Of a stretch of DNA of 64,000 nt, positions 42,097-51,698 are shown piece by piece. Position 1 is the first letter of the stretch. Each line of letters starts with the position of its first letter. Origin of the DNA: JAAOIF01 sp965217125 (GTDB lineage Bacteria > Pseudomonadota > Gammaproteobacteria > PS1 > Pseudothioglobaceae); NCBI GenBank assembly GCA_965217125.1, contig OZ244244.1, positions 1,054,001 through 1,118,000 on the forward strand. The letters are read 5' to 3'. Under the pieces are notes generated by a model that was not told the DNA's origin, ran no database searches, and worked only from the letters and a program-made list of their open reading frames with translations. Position numbers and translations under genes: made by a program.

Positions 42097-43911
42097 CTAC
42101 TTGGCATTGCGCGCTCTTTTGCGTTGCACCTCGCCTAACAGTCGCTTACGAATACGGGTAGCGTTTGGGGTGATTTCTACCAATTCATCATCATTAATAA
42201 ATTCTAAGGCTTGCTCAAGGTCTAATTTGATTGCAGGTGTTAATGATACTGCATCATCTGTGCCAGAGGCACGGACATTGGTGAGTTGCTTGCCTTTCAC
42301 AACATTAATCACCAAATCTTTATCACGGGTATGAATGCCGACCACCATACCTTCATAAACATCGGTATTATGCTCAATAAAGAATTTACCTGATTTTTGT
42401 AAGTTAAAAATCGCATAAGCAACTGCTTTACCTTGATTCATCGAAATCAGTGAGCCGTTAGTGCGCTGACCAATATCTCCGGGTTTTTGTGGTTTGTAAG
42501 CATCAAAAGTTGAGTTCATTAAGCCTGTGCCTGTGGTTGCGGTTAAAAATTCAGTTCTAAAACCAATTAAGCCACGCGCAGGAATGTTAAACTCAAGTTT
42601 TACCCTGCCATTGCCATCAGGCATCATATTAGTTAGTTCAGCTTTGCGTTCGCCGAGTTTTTCCATAACAGTGCCTTGATGTTGTGTCTCAACATCCACG
42701 CTCAAATCCTCAAACGGCTCACAAGTTATGCCGTCAATTTCTTTTAAAATTACCTGCGGTCGCCCTACTGCTAATTCAAAACCCTCGCGGCGCATAGTTT
42801 CAATCAAGATAGATAAATGCAGCTCACCTCTGCCTGAGACGATAAATTCTGATGGGTCGCTGGTATTTTCAACATGTAAGGCAACATTATAAATAAGCTC
42901 TTTGTCCAAGCGGTTGCGAATATTTCTGGAAGTAATATACTTGCCATCTTGCCCCACAAACGGCGAATCATTCACACGGAATGCCATCGATACAGTCGGC
43001 TCATCTACGCTAAGCGGTGTTAATGCCTCAACGCTATCTACCTCACAAATAGTGTCAGAAATGCTAATGCCTTCAATCCCCACAATACAAACAATATCAC
43101 CTGCTTGTGCGCTATTAGTATCTACTTTGTCCAAGCCCATAAAGCCCATTAACTGTGCGATTTTTGCCTTGCGTTGATTGCCATTAGCATTTACCACTAT
43201 CACTTGCATATTTTTCTTAATGGTGCCACGGGTAATACGCCCAATGCCAATCACACCGACAAACGAAGAATAATCTAATGCGGTAATTTGCATTTGTAAA
43301 GGCGCATTGACATCCACATCAGGTGCTTTAACTTGCTCAACAATAGTTTCAAACATCGGGGTCATATCGCCCTGCCGCACATCGTCTTTAAGCGAGGCAT
43401 AGCCGTTAATACTTGAGGCGTAAATAACAGGGAAATCTAATTGCTCATCAGTCGCACCGAGTTGGTCAAACAAATCAAATACTCTATCAATCACCCAATC
43501 TGGGCGCGCCGCATCCTTGTCAATTTTATTGATCACCACGATTGGATTAAGCCCTTGTTCAAAGGCTTTTTTGGTAACAAAACGCGTTTGTGGCATCGGC
43601 CCTTCTTGGGCATCAACTAACAACAACACAGAATCAACCATAGAAAGCACACGCTCCACCTCGCCCCCAAAATCAGCATGACCTGGGGTATCAACGATAT
43701 TGATGCGATAATCTCGCCATTTAATCGCGGTATTTTTTGAGCTAATAGTAATACCACGCTCTTTTTCCAAATCATTTGAATCCATCATTCTCTCAGTCGA
43801 TTCAAAATGCTTATCAAAAGTTTGTGATTGCTCAAGCAATTTATCAACCAAAGTGGTTTTACCGTGGTCAACATGAGCAATAATAGCAATATTTCTGAGC
43901 TTGCCATCCAT
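42097..43911 (-). CDS. typA: Ribosome-dependent GTPase TypA/BipA
   Basis: 604-aa translational GTPase. G1 AHVDHGKTTLVDKLL, G2 ERGITISSKN, G3 DTPGHADFGGEVER, G4 NKIDKDAARP; downstream EF-G-like domains and the BipA-specific C-terminus (GLMNSTFDAYKPQKPGDIGQ). BipA helps ribosome assembly and stress adaptation. Divergent from rlmE, also an rRNA-linked gene, with 72 bp between. Confidence 0.97.
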   Translation of the reverse strand: MDGKLRNIAIIAHVDHGKTTLVDKLLEQSQTFDKHFESTERMMDSNDLEKERGITISSKNTAIKWRDYRINIVDTPGHADFGGEVERVLSMVDSVLLLVDAQEGPMPQTRFVTKKAFEQGLNPIVVINKIDKDAARPDWVIDRVFDLFDQLGATDEQLDFPVIYASSINGYASLKDDVRQGDMTPMFETIVEQVKAPDVDVNAPLQMQITALDYSSFVGVIGIGRITRGTIKKNMQVIVVNANGNQRKAKIAQLMGFMGLDKVDTNSAQAGDIVCIVGIEGISISDTICEVDSVEALTPLSVDEPTVSMAFRVNDSPFVGQDGKYITSRNIRNRLDKELIYNVALHVENTSDPSEFIVSGRGELHLSILIETMRREGFELAVGRPQVILKEIDGITCEPFEDLSVDVETQHQGTVMEKLGERKAELTNMMPDGNGRVKLEFNIPARGLIGFRTEFLTATTGTGLMNSTFDAYKPQKPGDIGQRTNGSLISMNQGKAVAYAIFNLQKSGKFFIEHNTDVYEGMVVGIHTRDKDLVINVVKGKQLTNVRASGTDDAVSLTPAIKLDLEQALEFINDDELVEITPNATRIRKRLLGEVQRKRARNAK

Positions 43912-43983
43912 ATAAATAATAGGCGTAAAAAGGCATTATTATCCCTTAACTAACTTGAGAACTTTTATAATATAAAATTTATT

Positions 43984-44598
43984 ATGGCAAAAAATAGTTC
44001 TGTGCGTTGGATGAATGAACATCTAAATGATGAATATGTCAAAAAAGCACAAAAAGCAGGGTATCGCTCACGCGCAGTTTATAAATTGAGTGAAGTTATT
44101 GCAAAAGACAAATTTATTATCTCAGGCGGACGGGTGCTTGATTTAGGTGCTGCGCCCGGCAGTTGGAGTCAATTAGCCATTAAGTTAGTCGGCAAATCTG
44201 GGCAAGTAATTGCCAGCGATATACTTGATATTGAACCAATTACTGGGGTGGATTTTTTATCTGGTGATTTTACTGAAAAATCAGTTTATGCCCAGCTTTT
44301 AGCGCTAACAGCTGGGCATAAAATCGATACCCTGCTTTCAGATATGTCGCCAAATATGAGCGGACAACTCTCAGTTGATATGCCTAAGTCAATGTATTTG
44401 TGTGAATTAGCATTAGATATGGCAATTAAAACACTCACGCCTAAGGGTTATTTTTTTATCAAAGTGTTTCAAGGTGAGGGATTTGATGAGTTTGTTAAAT
44501 CTTGTCGAGCCGCTTTTGTCAAGGTCAGCATTCGCAAACCTAGCGCATCAAGAGCGCGTTCTAAAGAAGTATATCTTTTGGCAAATACGCTAAAATAA
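43984..44598 (+). CDS. rlmE: 23S rRNA U2552 2'-O-methyltransferase
   Basis: FtsJ/RrmJ, 204 aa. KAGYRSRAVYKLSEV carries the first Lys of the K-D-K-E tetrad; VLDLGAAPGSWSQLA is the SAM site; LLSDMSPNMSGQ and GYFFIKVFQGEGFDEF hold the Asp and Lys, and SKEVYLLA the Glu. A TATAAT at 43966-43971 may be its -10. Followed 6 nt later by ispB; in E. coli ftsH follows instead. Confidence 0.96.
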   Translation: MAKNSSVRWMNEHLNDEYVKKAQKAGYRSRAVYKLSEVIAKDKFIISGGRVLDLGAAPGSWSQLAIKLVGKSGQVIASDILDIEPITGVDFLSGDFTEKSVYAQLLALTAGHKIDTLLSDMSPNMSGQLSVDMPKSMYLCELALDMAIKTLTPKGYFFIKVFQGEGFDEFVKSCRAAFVKVSIRKPSASRARSKEVYLLANTLK

Positions 44599-44604
44599 GT
44601 CTCC

Positions 44605-45576
44605 ATGCAAAATTTTGATAAAATCCGCACCCTATTAAAATCAGATTTAGAGAAAACTGATAAAGTGCTGATTGCACGCCTAAGCTCAAGTGTTGTCATA
44701 ATAAACCAAATTAGTGGCTATATTATTGGCGCTGGCGGTAAACGCCTGCGTCCTTTATTATTGCTACTATGTGCTAAAGCAACGGGCTATCAAGGCACTC
44801 ATCATCATTTAATGGCGGTGGTTATTGAGCTAATTCACACAGCTACTCTATTGCATGATGATATTGTTGATGAATCTAACACTCGCCGTGGTCAGGACAC
44901 GGCAAATCAAGTATGGGGCAATGCACTCAGCGTATTAGTGGGTGATTTTCTGTATTCGCGTGCTTTTGAAATGATGGTTGAGACTAATTCTATACGCATT
45001 ATGCAAATTTTATCTAAAACCACTAATAACATCGCTGAGGGGGAGGTATTACAACTACTCAACTGCAAAAATGCAAGCCTTAGTGAGGCGCAATATTATC
45101 AGGTTGTTGAACAAAAAACTGCCTGCCTTTTTCAGGCTGCGGCACAAATCGGCGCGATTTTGTCCGATGCAAGTGAGGCACAACAATCAGCGCTTAAAGA
45201 TTATGGGCTGCATTTAGGCAATGCTTTTCAAATTATTGATGATATGCTGGATTATAAATCTGATACAAAAACTATAGGCAAAGAAGTAGGTAATGATTTA
45301 GCAGAAGGCAAAACCACCCTGCCGATAATTTACGCCTTGAAAAACACCTCAGGCAAACAACACGCATTACTGATTGATGCGATTGAAAATGCGGATAATT
45401 CTAATTTTGAAAAAGTAACCGAGGTTTTATCTGCGGTTAATGCCTTTGATTACGCCAGTAAAAAGGCACAAGAATCAGCCAATCTTGCTAAACAATCACT
45501 TCAGGCTATTGCAGATTCAGACTTTAAAGATGCTTTGATTTTGTTGTGTGATTTGTCCATACAAAGAAAATCATAG
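44605..45576 (+). CDS. ispB: Octaprenyl/polyprenyl diphosphate synthase
   Basis: 323-aa trans-prenyltransferase that makes the ubiquinone side chain. GGKRLRPLLLLL, first Asp-rich motif LLHDDIVDESNTRRG and second IIDDMLDYKSD are conserved. Membrane-associated, cytosolic. It uses IPP from the MEP pathway (dxs and ispG in this window). The TAG stop overlaps the GTG start of dinG. Confidence 0.94.
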   Translation: MQNFDKIRTLLKSDLEKTDKVLIARLSSSVVIINQISGYIIGAGGKRLRPLLLLLCAKATGYQGTHHHLMAVVIELIHTATLLHDDIVDESNTRRGQDTANQVWGNALSVLVGDFLYSRAFEMMVETNSIRIMQILSKTTNNIAEGEVLQLLNCKNASLSEAQYYQVVEQKTACLFQAAAQIGAILSDASEAQQSALKDYGLHLGNAFQIIDDMLDYKSDTKTIGKEVGNDLAEGKTTLPIIYALKNTSGKQHALLIDAIENADNSNFEKVTEVLSAVNAFDYASKKAQESANLAKQSLQAIADSDFKDALILLCDLSIQRKS

Positions 45577-47633
45577 TGTTAAACGAGACGCTTAAAACTC
45601 AAATTCGCCAATCATTTGATGTGGCTAAAAACTCAATGCCTGATTTTAAAATTAGAGCGGCGCAAAATAAAATGATTGCTGAAGTTTCTAAAACTTTGAG
45701 CGGTGAATATTCACAAAAAAACCGTATCTTATGCGTTGAAGCACCGACCGGCACAGGCAAAACCATGGCTTATCTGCTTAGCGCTATTCCTATTGCTAAA
45801 AATACCAAAAAGAAATTAGTCGTCTCTAGCGCTAATGTTGCCCTACAAGAACAACTGCTAAATAAGGACTTGCCTGAGATTCAAAAATATTGTGTAGTTG
45901 ATTTTAAATATGTATTGGTTAAAGGGCGTTCACGCTATGTTTGTGTGCGTAATTTAGTCAATCTGGCAGAAAATAGCGTTAGTGAAAACCAGTTATTTGA
46001 CAATTCCCTACTCTGGGATGCAGCCCCCGGCAAACATCAATTAGGGCAATTAGACAATATGCTTGAGCAGTATTCTGACAAAAAATGGAATGGTGAAATT
46101 GATGATTTAACCAAAACGCCAGAGCATAGCCTATGGCAAAAAATTGCTTGCAATCGTTTTACTTGCAGCGCAAAAAACTGTGATTTTTACAATGACTGTG
46201 CATTCTTTAAAGCCAGAAAACGCATTGCTAAAGCGGATGTAATTATTGCTAATCATGATTTAATTTTAGCTGATTTGAACACTGGTAATACCGTGTTACC
46301 TGCGGTTGAAGAATCAATCTATATCTTTGACGAAGCACATCATCTTAATCAAAAAGCGCTATCGCATTTTTCACTTAGTAGTAGCACTGAATTTATTAAA
46401 ACCAGCATACACCAGACTCAAGATGTGAGCGAACAAGTTTGCAAACTTAGCCAGCAAAATCCGCCAGAAAGTCAGATTAAACAAGTAGATGAATATTTGT
46501 CCGATTTAATCCAATTATTCAAAAACCTTAGCTTTGATGAAAATATACACCTGTTTGAACAAGGTGTGGTAGATGATTCAATCCAAACAATTTGTCAAAA
46601 CTTACTGACACTGATTGGCACAATTCAAAGCAGATTTGATAGTTTGAGGGAATCTTGGGAAGACTACTTAAAAATTAACCAAGTTGATAAAACTATTGTT
46701 GGGCGACTCAACAATATTTTAGGAGAATGCGAGCAGCAGCTGTCTTCTATCTTACTATTGTTTTCGTCATTATTACAAGCTGACGAAGTCGGGCAAGCGC
46801 CGCATTCTCGTTGGGTGGAAAAAACCATATTAGCAAATAAAAAAACCAACTATGTTTTAAATAGTGCGCAAATCGATGTTTCTCATCGTCTGCATCAGTT
46901 AATTTGGTCTAAAGTCGCTGGCGCTGTGCTGACCTCAGCCACACTCTCATCATTAGGTAGTTTTGCACGGTTAAATCAACAATTAGGCTTGGTTAAAATA
47001 GAAAATCAATACTTGCGCTTACCGTCTCCGTTTAATTTTAATCAAGTTGATTTTATCGTTGCTAATTTAAAATATAATCCAACTCAAGTATATGAACACA
47101 CACAAGAAATAGCAGCACAATTATTAAAGCGTATTGATGACGGCGCAGGCTCTTTAGTGTTATTTGCATCCAATAAACAAATGCAAATGGTGGCTGATTT
47201 AGTTGAAAAAAAATTCGATTGTGATTTATTTGTGCAAGGCGAATTTTCTAAAAAAATAATATTAGAAAAACACATAAACTTACGCAAACAAGGCAAAGGC
47301 AGCATTATTTTTGGGCTTGACAGTTTTTCTGAGGGAGTTGATTTGCGTGGCGATTATTTAACCCATATATTGATTGCCAAACTGCGTTTTAGCGTGCCTA
47401 CCTCGCCGATTGAGAAAACCACCAGCGATTACCTACAATCACAAAATCGCAATCCATTTATGGAAATCTCACTGCCTGATGCCTCGCTAAAACTCATCCA
47501 AGCCTGCGGTCGGCTGATTCGCACTGAAACTGACACAGGTAAAATTACTATTTTTGATAATCGTTTGGTATCAAAATTCTATGGCAAACAATTATTAAAA
47601 GCCCTGCCCGGCTACAATATAATAATCGAATAA
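45576..47633 (+). CDS. dinG: ATP-dependent DNA helicase DinG
   Basis: 685-aa XPD-like superfamily 2 helicase with 5'-3' polarity. Walker A EAPTGTGKTMAYLL, Fe-S cluster cysteines in YVCVRNLV, FTCSAKNCDFYNDCAFFKA, DEAH-type box IFDEAHHLNQ, and C-terminal motifs GLDSFSEGVDL and QACGRLIRTETD. It unwinds R-loops and G-quadruplex or damaged DNA. GTG start overlaps the ispB stop by 1 nt (TAGTG). Confidence 0.93.
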   Translation: MLNETLKTQIRQSFDVAKNSMPDFKIRAAQNKMIAEVSKTLSGEYSQKNRILCVEAPTGTGKTMAYLLSAIPIAKNTKKKLVVSSANVALQEQLLNKDLPEIQKYCVVDFKYVLVKGRSRYVCVRNLVNLAENSVSENQLFDNSLLWDAAPGKHQLGQLDNMLEQYSDKKWNGEIDDLTKTPEHSLWQKIACNRFTCSAKNCDFYNDCAFFKARKRIAKADVIIANHDLILADLNTGNTVLPAVEESIYIFDEAHHLNQKALSHFSLSSSTEFIKTSIHQTQDVSEQVCKLSQQNPPESQIKQVDEYLSDLIQLFKNLSFDENIHLFEQGVVDDSIQTICQNLLTLIGTIQSRFDSLRESWEDYLKINQVDKTIVGRLNNILGECEQQLSSILLLFSSLLQADEVGQAPHSRWVEKTILANKKTNYVLNSAQIDVSHRLHQLIWSKVAGAVLTSATLSSLGSFARLNQQLGLVKIENQYLRLPSPFNFNQVDFIVANLKYNPTQVYEHTQEIAAQLLKRIDDGAGSLVLFASNKQMQMVADLVEKKFDCDLFVQGEFSKKIILEKHINLRKQGKGSIIFGLDSFSEGVDLRGDYLTHILIAKLRFSVPTSPIEKTTSDYLQSQNRNPFMEISLPDASLKLIQACGRLIRTETDTGKITIFDNRLVSKFYGKQLLKALPGYNIIIE

Positions 47634-47670
47634 GTCTTGTCAAAATAATTCTGAGTATATTTGGATTAGG

Positions 47671-47709
47671 CTTTACAATTGTGTAGTTTTTTATTATAAT
47701 TATGTAAAG
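47671..47709 (+). promoter_or_regulatory. Promoter with flanking inverted repeat (RHH gene)
   Basis: TTTACA (47672-47677), 17-bp spacer, TATAAT (47695-47700): close to the sigma-70 consensus. The promoter is framed by CTTTACA (47671-47677) and TGTAAAG (47703-47709), an inverted repeat that could be the operator of the ribbon-helix-helix protein encoded just downstream. Confidence 0.6.
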
Positions 47710-47717
47710 ATTGAAAA

Positions 47718-47957
47718 ATGGTAAAAATAATGAAAACAGCAATTAACCTAAGATTACAAGAAAGTGTGATTTACACACTGAATAAGTTATCTGAAAATTT
47801 AAACAGCACAAAAACAGAAATTGTGGAACAAGCCATTCGCCATTTTTCTAAGGATATAATTCAAAAAAACAATAATTTACTGCAATTTGCTGGCAGCTTA
47901 AAGGATTATCAGGCTGATAAAATTTTGCTTGACATTAAAACTAATAAAAACCCTTAA
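47718..47957 (+). CDS. Ribbon-helix-helix (CopG-like) antitoxin-type protein
   Basis: 79 aa. KTAINLRLQESVIYTLNKLSE forms the DNA-contacting strand and first helix, and STKTEIVEQAIRHFSKD the second helix of an RHH dimer. The C-terminal FAGSLKDYQADKILLDIKTNK is the kind of tail that antitoxins use to block PIN or RelE toxins. No toxin follows: the next gene is trkH on the other strand, overlapping by 4 nt. It may therefore be an orphan. Start at 47718 or the in-frame ATG at 47730. Confidence 0.75.
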   Translation: MVKIMKTAINLRLQESVIYTLNKLSENLNSTKTEIVEQAIRHFSKDIIQKNNNLLQFAGSLKDYQADKILLDIKTNKNP

Positions 47958-49402
47958 AAACGCCAAAAAGCTTTATGCAATAGTGCCATTAAGGTTAAAA
48001 TTTCCAAACGCCCAAGCAACATTGAAAAACTCAAAATCCATTTAGCGCTATCACTAACGCTACCATAATTAGCCGCTACTTCGCCTAAGCCCGGACCGAG
48101 GTTATTAATTGATGCCGCGGTTGCTGAAAAGGCACTAACTTGGTCAAGTCCGCTAAACATCAGTGCGATTAAAATTATGACAAAGGCAATAACATACAAT
48201 GAGAAAAATCCCCAAACTGAGACTAATACAGACTCAGAAACGCTTTTATGGTTAAGTTTAATACTGACATAGGCGCTAGGATGAATAAATGTTTTAATTT
48301 CTTTGGTTGCCAATTTAAACATCAATAAACTCCTGACCACTTTGATACCGCCGCCAGTTGAACCAGCACATGCGCCGATAAAACTAAAAAAGATTAACAA
48401 TATCGGCAATACAAACGGCCACTGTGCATAATTAGTAGAAGCAAATCCAGTGGTGGTAGCCATAGAAACAGCTTGAAAAACCGCCTGTCGTAACGATTCA
48501 CCAAATTGCACATAATAGCCACTATTCAATAAATAAAAGCAAACCACTACAGTAGCAATCAATAGCACAAACACATAAGCCTTAAATTCTGAATCTTGAA
48601 TATAGGTTACAATATTTTTCTTTTGCCAAACAAAAAAGTGCAAAGAAAAATTAATACCCGCCAAAAACATAAACACAATTGCCACTAATTCAATAGCGTT
48701 AGAATTAAAAAAACCAATTGAGGCATCATGGGTGGAAAAACCACCAATTGCCACAGTGGCATAACTATGCCCAATCGCATCAAATAACCCCATACCAGCA
48801 AAATAATACCCCAGCGCACAAATAACTGTAAAACTGATATAAATCTTCCATAAAGCTTTGGCAGTTTGGGCTAATTTTGGGGTTAATCTTTCTTTGGAAA
48901 TGCCACTGGATTCTGCATGATAAAGCTCCATACCGCCAACACCAAGCATTGGTAATATTGCCACTGCCAAAACAATAATGCCCATACCGCCCAACCATTG
49001 TAGTTGCTGACGATAATATAAAATTGCCTTAGGCAAATCATCCAGCCCAGATAATACCGTTGCACCGGTAGTTGTCAAGCCTGACATCGACTCAAAAAAA
49101 GCCGCACTAAAAGACATATCCAACGACTCTGAAAGCAAAAAAGGAATAGTCGCAAATAAAGACAATACAAACCAAAAACTCACCACCACCACCACACCTT
49201 CGCGGATTCTAAAATCTTTTTTTATATTCCTAAAAGGCAACCAACAAATAAACCCAATAAACAGTGTTAGCAAAAAAGCAACAGTAAACGAGTGAATTTG
49301 ATTTTGCCCATAAATCAAATCCACAATCATCGGTGGAAGCTGGGTCAAACTAAATACCATTAGCAATAAGCCAACGGTTTTAAAAACAATACTAAACTGC
49401 AT
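47954..49402 (-). CDS. trkH: Potassium uptake protein TrkH
   Basis: 482-aa K+ channel-like subunit with four pore repeats. SMSGLTTTGATVLSGLDDLP, YHAESSGISKERLTPKLAQT and GSTGGGIKVVRSLLM are characteristic pore and linker segments. Together with the NAD-binding regulator TrkA it imports potassium. trkA is upstream on the same strand, separated by the 0.8-kb PIN-domain pair. Confidence 0.95.
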   Translation of the reverse strand: MQFSIVFKTVGLLLMVFSLTQLPPMIVDLIYGQNQIHSFTVAFLLTLFIGFICWLPFRNIKKDFRIREGVVVVVSFWFVLSLFATIPFLLSESLDMSFSAAFFESMSGLTTTGATVLSGLDDLPKAILYYRQQLQWLGGMGIIVLAVAILPMLGVGGMELYHAESSGISKERLTPKLAQTAKALWKIYISFTVICALGYYFAGMGLFDAIGHSYATVAIGGFSTHDASIGFFNSNAIELVAIVFMFLAGINFSLHFFVWQKKNIVTYIQDSEFKAYVFVLLIATVVVCFYLLNSGYYVQFGESLRQAVFQAVSMATTTGFASTNYAQWPFVLPILLIFFSFIGACAGSTGGGIKVVRSLLMFKLATKEIKTFIHPSAYVSIKLNHKSVSESVLVSVWGFFSLYVIAFVIILIALMFSGLDQVSAFSATAASINNLGPGLGEVAANYGSVSDSAKWILSFSMLLGRLEILTLMALLHKAFWRF

Positions 49403-49491
49403 AATTAATGGTTAATTGTTTGCTATTCTCATCAAATTATACCAATATGTATTGCTCTTATGTTTTGCTTTTGCTGTGTTAATTTTCAATT

Positions 49492-49977
49492 TTAAGCTAT
49501 CTGTCTTATATGGTTAAAATTTACCGCAGCAACATTATTTCTTAATGCAAACACTGAAAGTTTTAAATCATCTGTGAGTATTAGGTAATTATCTTTTGCC
49601 ACTAACACAATGCCAATATCTGTTAGGCCAAATTCATCAATATTCTCACTATTAGCTATTATTTTGCTTTCTAAATACTGTTCTGAAATTATAGCAAGAT
49701 TATCAACAAATTTAGAGAAAAAAATCTTTAACTTATCTCCATACATATTACCACCAAGATTGCTCACTTCGGTCATAATATTAGGTGTTGTAACCACTTT
49801 ATCAAACTTGTCAATAAAATTTAATAATATTTGGTAATCACTTTTAGTGTATTGGTTAGTTCTTTTAAATTTTTGAATAAAATTCTCGGATAACTGACCA
49901 ACAAATAAAAGCAATAACAAATTAGTATCAATTAAAATCCCTTGATTGCAATATTTTTGTAAATAAATCTCTAACAC
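49492..49977 (-). CDS. PIN-like domain protein
   Basis: 161 aa. GILIDTNLLLLLFVG has the first catalytic Asp (D17) in the hydrophobic-D-T-N context of PIN nucleases; a conserved acid follows in MTEVSNLG, and LTDIGIVLVAKDNYLILTDD gives the C-terminal Asp cluster. The protein is longer than typical VapC (about 130 aa). The upstream gene ends at 49978, directly abutting it, so the two form a bicistron. Probably an RNase toxin or RNase-like effector; the partner is not a classical antitoxin. Confidence 0.72.
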   Translation of the reverse strand: MLEIYLQKYCNQGILIDTNLLLLLFVGQLSENFIQKFKRTNQYTKSDYQILLNFIDKFDKVVTTPNIMTEVSNLGGNMYGDKLKIFFSKFVDNLAIISEQYLESKIIANSENIDEFGLTDIGIVLVAKDNYLILTDDLKLSVFALRNNVAAVNFNHIRQIA

Positions 49978-50259
49978 TTATATTTTTCTAATTTTCATTG
50001 ACAAAACCTTGCCAGTATCATCATCAATATTGAAAATTTTATATTTTCTAATGTATTGTTCGTCTCCACTAAATGCTAAACCAATATTTTTCAGTGTAGT
50101 TACTTTTTTTTCGTTAAATCCAAGTGTAATAAGCCATTGATTTTTAGAATCATTATGCTCTACTTCTTCTAATTTTAAATCAGAGTAACTTTCAAAATCT
50201 TCAAAATATTGTTGTGCTGCTTGTGTTGCTTTGGTAATTGCTTCTTTTACTTCAACCAT
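49978..50259 (-). CDS. Small partner protein of the PIN-like gene
   Basis: 93 aa. Begins with an amphipathic helix (MVEVKEAITKATQAAQQYFED), then strands LKLEEVEHND, WLITLGFN and YKIFNIDDDTGKVLSMKIRK that suggest an alpha+beta fold. No DNA-binding motif of the RHH, AbrB or HTH classes is visible. Direct abutment with the PIN gene and joint insertion in the trk locus suggest that the two work together, perhaps as an antitoxin/toxin pair of an undescribed type. Family name not known to me. Confidence 0.6.
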   Translation of the reverse strand: MVEVKEAITKATQAAQQYFEDFESYSDLKLEEVEHNDSKNQWLITLGFNEKKVTTLKNIGLAFSGDEQYIRKYKIFNIDDDTGKVLSMKIRKI

Positions 50260-50315
50260 AAAAAATATCTCTTATTAATAAATCTCTAAATTTTACCATT
50301 TTTTGCTGTGTTTTT

Positions 50316-51689
50316 TTAATCAAAATATCCCTTAAATAATTCCTCTACTTCATGAATTTTACTCACATCACTCAGCACAATAAGCACATGGTCGCCCTCT
50401 TTGATCACTAATGTGCGTGAGCCCATAATCACTTCATCATTTCTAACAATAGTGCCTACTACAACACCTTCTGGCAGGTTGATTTGTTCTATGGTTTTAC
50501 CAACAACATCTGAATGGTCTTTATCGCCATGTGCAATTACCTCAATGGCTTCCGCCTTGCCTTGGCGTAATGAATGCACCATCATTGTGTCGCCTTTACG
50601 AATATGTGCCAAAATACCGCTGGTGGTGATTTGGTCAGGTGAGATTACCATATCCACATCTTCACTTTGTTTGGCTAAATCCTCATAAACATTGCGCTTA
50701 ACTAAGGCAAGCGTTTTATGCGCTCCCAAGCGTTTTGCCAAAATAGAAACAATTACATTAACCTCATCAAAGTTGGTCAGTGCTAAAAATAAATCAGTGC
50801 TTTCAATGCCCTCTTCTAATAATAGCCTTTCATCGGAAGCATTGCCGTGTAAAACTAAAGTATTTTTAAGTTGCTCGGTAATTTCCAGCACTCGATTTTT
50901 GTCCATTTCAATAATGCGAACATGATAATTTTTTTCCAGAAATTTTGCTAAATTTACACCAATCAAACCGCCACCAACAATCATAATATTTTTATATGCT
51001 CGGTCTAAGCGTCTAAACTCTTTCAAAACATTAGATACGCTTGCTTTTTTAGTAACAAAATAAACCCTATCTGCATCTTTAATCACGGTGTCGCCATACG
51101 CTGGAATTACCTTGCCATCGCGATATATGCTGACAATGCGCATACGCGTTTTGGGTAAATGTTGGTGCAATTCTTTAATCGGACAACCTACAATTGGGGT
51201 GCCGGCATAAGCTTTGGTTTCAACCAATTGCACCAAGCCATTTTCAAACTCAAACACTTGCTCAGCACCCGGCTCTTCAACCACGCGTTTAATATAATTG
51301 GTAACTAAAACCTCAGGGGTAATAACAAAATCAATCGGGATGGCATTCGGTGAAAACAATTCTTTTCGATGCAAATATTCTGCGGTGCGAATTCGTGCGA
51401 TTTTTTTATCTACTTGATACAAAGTATGTGCCATTTGACAGGCTAGAATATTGCCTTCGTCAGAGTGCGTAACCGCAATCACCATATCCATTTTCTTAAT
51501 TCCAGCTTCTTCTAAAATATTAGGATAGGATGCATATCCGCACACGGTTTTAATATCTAAATAACGCTTCAATGATGATAAGTTTAGCTCATCTTTGTCA
51601 ATAATAGCGATGTCGTTTTCTGAGTCAGATGCCAGATATTTTGCCAATGTTGAGCCAACTTGCCCTGCTCCTAAGATTAAAATTTTCAT
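50316..51689 (-). CDS. trkA: Trk system potassium uptake regulator TrkA
   Basis: 457 aa with two RCK modules: ILGAGQVGSTLAKYLA and VGGGLIGVNLAKFLEKNY are the two NAD-binding Rossmann starts, each followed by a TrkA-C domain. Cytosolic ring that gates TrkH. Lies 9 nt downstream of the response-regulator gene, giving the order ntrY-like, ntrX-like, trkA seen in several gammaproteobacteria. Confidence 0.96.
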   Translation of the reverse strand: MKILILGAGQVGSTLAKYLASDSENDIAIIDKDELNLSSLKRYLDIKTVCGYASYPNILEEAGIKKMDMVIAVTHSDEGNILACQMAHTLYQVDKKIARIRTAEYLHRKELFSPNAIPIDFVITPEVLVTNYIKRVVEEPGAEQVFEFENGLVQLVETKAYAGTPIVGCPIKELHQHLPKTRMRIVSIYRDGKVIPAYGDTVIKDADRVYFVTKKASVSNVLKEFRRLDRAYKNIMIVGGGLIGVNLAKFLEKNYHVRIIEMDKNRVLEITEQLKNTLVLHGNASDERLLLEEGIESTDLFLALTNFDEVNVIVSILAKRLGAHKTLALVKRNVYEDLAKQSEDVDMVISPDQITTSGILAHIRKGDTMMVHSLRQGKAEAIEVIAHGDKDHSDVVGKTIEQINLPEGVVVGTIVRNDEVIMGSRTLVIKEGDHVLIVLSDVSKIHEVEELFKGYFD

Positions 51690-51698
51690 AAAATTCTG

